NCBI GenBank assembly: GCA_964454015.1
Contig: CAYVQF010000087.1
Coordinates: 1-15,640, forward strand
Source: CAYVQF01 sp964454015
GTDB taxonomy: Bacteria > Myxococcota_A > Bradymonadia > UBA4248
DNA: 15,640 nt
Direction: 5' to 3'
The notes beneath the pieces were generated by a model. It ran no database searches. It was not told the origin of the DNA and was given only the letters and a program-made list of their open reading frames with translations. The position numbers and the translations under genes were made by a program. Positions 13,145 to 15,640 of this stretch are shown in pieces (position 1 is the first letter of the stretch; the number at the start of each line of letters is the position of its first letter).

Positions 13145-15457
13145 TCAGCGCGATCCGCGTCCGCCGAATTTGAGCTTGCGCTCACCCTCACTCGGTGCGG
13201 TGTCCGGACTCACGGCGTCTCTGCGGACCTTTGGCGGGCGCTTGCGTTCCGGAGTACCCAGTCCTTTCTCCGTGCTCGCGGGGGCTGTGGCGGGGGCGTC
13301 TGCAGGGGCCTCGGCGAAATCTTCTGGGGGTTGCAGTAAATCTGCCGCGTCCCATGCCGTCGGCCCGTTGAAGAGGGCCTCCTGCAGCTCCTCGACCTCC
13401 ACCAAGAGCCGCTGGCGTTGTGCCAAGTCGGCCCGGACCTCTGGGCGGAGCGATGCCGACCCGGCGTCGACCAAGGCCGAGATGGCGGCAGCGACGTTGG
13501 CCAGTGGCGTGAGCTGGGTGATGCGCAGGCTCAGGTCCTGTTCGTCAGCCCGCAAGCTCAGAATGGAGAGCCCGAAGACTTGGAAGGTCTCGTCGAGCTG
13601 GGCCCGCTCATGTTCAGCGGCGAGGAGGTCGAGGCGATCCAGCTCCCGGCGCAGCTCTTGGTACTTGGCGAGTTCTGCGGCCCGCTCGGGCTGGGCGGAA
13701 GAAACGGAAGAGATTGGGTAGGCGCGGGAGGATTGCGTGGCAAAGGTCCCATAGAAGACTTTGGGATCCACGGCCACGAGCACGGCGTGGGCTTCGCCCA
13801 GAGCTGCGCGTGTGGTGGCGTCAGCGCCCGCGAGATAGGTGCCACCTTCTTGGAGGCGTGTCGGTAGGGCCGGGTCGGTCGAGATCCACAGGGCATCGGC
13901 GGTGAAGCCCAGGTAGACTTTTCGCCAATTGGGGATGTCCATGACGTAGCGACCGGACACGTTCTTTATCAGCGCACTTACCTCAGGCCGGGCGAACAAG
14001 AGCGAGACGATCGTCTCCAGGTCTTTGCCCTCCCCCATGCCGAGGACGAAATCGAAGCCCAGGGCGGCTGCAGGATCGGGGGCGCTAAAATCGAGCTGAC
14101 CCGTCACCGCCAAGGCCACCTCACCCGAGATCGCTTGGGTCAACAGGGCCTGCAGATCCAGGCCGACTTCTTCCTTGGCCAGGGCGGCCATGGCGGCAAA
14201 GTCCATCTCTTCCCCGGCTAGGGCCCAGTCGATGAGCTGTGGCAACTGGGCGGTGTCGATGGCGGCGGACAAGAAGACCAGGGGCTGCTGGTTCTGCGCT
14301 TGGAGGAGGCGCGGGGTGCCAGGGTGTTCGCGCAGGGCGCGTCGCAGCGTGTACTCAGTCGGAGCGGAGACGCGCAGAACGGCGCGCGCCGCGGCGCCTT
14401 CCAAGGAGAGGGCCGCCGTGAGGTGGCCCAGTGGCTGGACGAAGGCCTGGAGGAGGCGCTGCTCCTGGCTGACGTGGGCCGCCTCGGCGGCCATGAGCCC
14501 GCGCAGAATCTCGGCGAAGTCGGCGTTGCCATCGGCTTCGGCCCGGGCGATCTCCGCCTCGTAGAGGGCGCTGTTGTCCTCGCCGCGAGCGAGATGGGTG
14601 GCGAGGCCAGGGAAGTCGAGGTAGGCGACGAGGTCGCTCCGGCCATCGAGGCGCTGCATGGCGGCTTGGAACTTGGCATCGGCGGCCAAGCTCTGGGCCA
14701 GGGGCAGCTCGGCCAACGCCGCCAGAGAGAAGAGCTCGGCCGGCGGCGCGTTCTCGACGCTGACGACGATCATGGCCATGTCCGCGCTCACCAGAATCCC
14801 CGGGGTCGAGGCCGAGGGAGCTTTCCACAGGGTGGTGTCGCCTGTCGCCTGGCGTTCCACCTCGGTTTGGGAGTCGGCGAAGATCTTGTCGATGAAGTCG
14901 GTCACGGTTTTGGCGTCGGCGACCTCGACGAAGAAGGCGAAGGTACCTGAGGGCAGATCGAGGACGGCCAAGCCGGCGAAGCCCTCGGGGCGCAGGCCAA
15001 TGGCGCGCAGGCCTTCGGGAGAGGTGAGATCTTGACCGGTGACCTGACGGATCTCCTCTTGGACTGGCGAGATGAGGGGCGCGAGCTTCTCCATGAGGGC
15101 CTCCCGGCCCAGGGCATCGCTCAGGGCGAGCACCGTCGGGGCGAGGTAGAGCTGGCTGGCGGTGGCGGGCAGGCGCTTGGCTACGCGGTTCAACGTCTCT
15201 GCCTGCGCCGGGTCCGCGGCCGCAGGAGGTACGACAGGTGTCGGTGTTGCCTCTGGTTGGGCCGGTGGATCTTGGGCGGGCGTGCCGCTGTCATCGGCGA
15301 CGGGGGCTTCGCCTGGCGCGGTGGGATCTTGCGCCGCGGCTTGCTCCTCTTTGCCTTTGGGCGCCGGAGCCGAGTCGGCCGGTGGTTGACTCTCACAGCC
15401 AAGGAATGAAAGGGCCGCCAGAAGGAGGGGCCAACGGGACCAAGTCACATGGGACAT
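13145..15457 (-). CDS. Large lipoprotein of unknown function
   Basis: 770 aa from the ATG at 15457, preceded by GGAGG five bases upstream and followed directly by a lipoprotein signal (MSHVTWSRWPLLLAALSFLG, Cys21). The frame is open to 15592, but that extension is Arg/Pro-rich and has no ribosome site. Residues 22-85 are a Pro/Ala/Glu linker. A long alpha/beta core (about 90-650) contains repeated short units such as RPEGFAGLAVLDLPSGTFAF, TPGILVSADMAMIVVSVE and DALWISTDPALPTRL, with the look of DUF3352-like or similar duplicated surface proteins; I cannot name the family. About 590-680 includes a heptad-like segment (AELAKYQELRRELDRLDLLA). The last 75 residues are a disordered Pro/Ala then Lys/Arg tail. 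It is the first gene of an operon with the FG-GAP-like lipoprotein 40 bases downstream. The product probably sits in the envelope, anchored by lipid. Confidence 0.88.
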   Translation of the reverse strand: MSHVTWSRWPLLLAALSFLGCESQPPADSAPAPKGKEEQAAAQDPTAPGEAPVADDSGTPAQDPPAQPEATPTPVVPPAAADPAQAETLNRVAKRLPATASQLYLAPTVLALSDALGREALMEKLAPLISPVQEEIRQVTGQDLTSPEGLRAIGLRPEGFAGLAVLDLPSGTFAFFVEVADAKTVTDFIDKIFADSQTEVERQATGDTTLWKAPSASTPGILVSADMAMIVVSVENAPPAELFSLAALAELPLAQSLAADAKFQAAMQRLDGRSDLVAYLDFPGLATHLARGEDNSALYEAEIARAEADGNADFAEILRGLMAAEAAHVSQEQRLLQAFVQPLGHLTAALSLEGAAARAVLRVSAPTEYTLRRALREHPGTPRLLQAQNQQPLVFLSAAIDTAQLPQLIDWALAGEEMDFAAMAALAKEEVGLDLQALLTQAISGEVALAVTGQLDFSAPDPAAALGFDFVLGMGEGKDLETIVSLLFARPEVSALIKNVSGRYVMDIPNWRKVYLGFTADALWISTDPALPTRLQEGGTYLAGADATTRAALGEAHAVLVAVDPKVFYGTFATQSSRAYPISSVSSAQPERAAELAKYQELRRELDRLDLLAAEHERAQLDETFQVFGLSILSLRADEQDLSLRITQLTPLANVAAAISALVDAGSASLRPEVRADLAQRQRLLVEVEELQEALFNGPTAWDAADLLQPPEDFAEAPADAPATAPASTEKGLGTPERKRPPKVRRDAVSPDTAPSEGERKLKFGGRGSR

Positions 15458-15545
15458 ACGAACCTCCGCGATGGGTGAGCGCCGACAGGGGCAGCGGCGG
15501 CCTGGTGGCCTGGTCCTGCTGACCTTGATGCTCGGCGATGCCCCA

Positions 15546-15574
15546 GGCATAGTGGCGCGCGTTGCGAGAGTCAA
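15546..15574 (-). promoter_or_regulatory. Candidate promoter of the two-lipoprotein operon
   Basis: On the minus strand TTGACT (15574-15569) is followed after exactly 17 bases by TATGCC (15551-15546). The -35 box matches five of six consensus bases but the -10 box only three. It lies about 90 bases before the ATG at 15457, leaving a plausible leader. I see no gene between 15458 and the window end. Confidence 0.35.
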
Positions 15575-15640
15575 GGGGGCCTGGTTCGCCACAATCCACG
15601 ACCAAAGCCGGCATGGGGCTTGCTCGTTGTGAATTATTGT

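Overview
The window looks like chromosomal DNA from a high-GC member of the Myxococcota or a related former deltaproteobacterial group. The evidence is the GC-rich third codon positions, a PEGA plus SUMF1/FGE-like secreted protein beside a Ser/Thr protein kinase, three lipoproteins, and a C-terminal domain of the AgmX/PglI (myxo_SS_tail) type. This is inference from family content; there is no rRNA or tRNA to anchor it. I found no transposase, integrase, CRISPR array, tRNA or rRNA.

Layout. (1) 109-2361 (-) encodes an exported protein with PEGA repeats and a C-terminal SUMF1 domain. A hairpin-rich 286-base divergent region separates it from 2648-3802 (+), a membrane-anchored Ser/Thr kinase, followed 24 bases later by 3827-4582 (+), a secreted protein of unknown function. 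(2) 5038-5637 (+) encodes a three-helix DUF3592-type membrane protein, between two structured intergenic gaps. (3) 6039-7073 (+) encodes an unrecognised soluble protein, preceded by a perfect 16-base palindrome and by a short minus-strand coding relic interrupted by TGA. (4) 7184-8038 (-) is purU, formyltetrahydrofolate deformylase. (5) 8551-11739 (+) is a compact operon: macrolide 2'-phosphotransferase (mphA-type), an MFS transporter (mrx-type), a TetR repressor (mphR-type) and a small lipoprotein. Its promoter has an imperfect palindrome in the -35/-10 spacer. (6) 13145-15457 (-) and 11815-13104 (-) form a two-gene operon of lipoproteins, a 770-residue protein of unknown function and a protein with two DxDGDG (FG-GAP/VCBS-like) motifs.

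The most notable system is the 8.5-11.7 kb operon. Gene order, gene lengths, long identical stretches and the promoter/operator layout match the mph(A)-mrx-mphR(A) macrolide-inactivation operon known from mobile elements in Enterobacteriaceae. Here it sits between ordinary chromosomal genes with no insertion sequence in view. As known for that system, the repressor should leave its operator when it binds a macrolide, allowing the kinase to phosphorylate the drug; the MFS protein is the accessory transporter. The fourth gene, a myxobacterial-type lipoprotein overlapping mphR, suggests the cassette is settled in this host. Comparisons with known proteins and with the known operator were made from memory, without any search.
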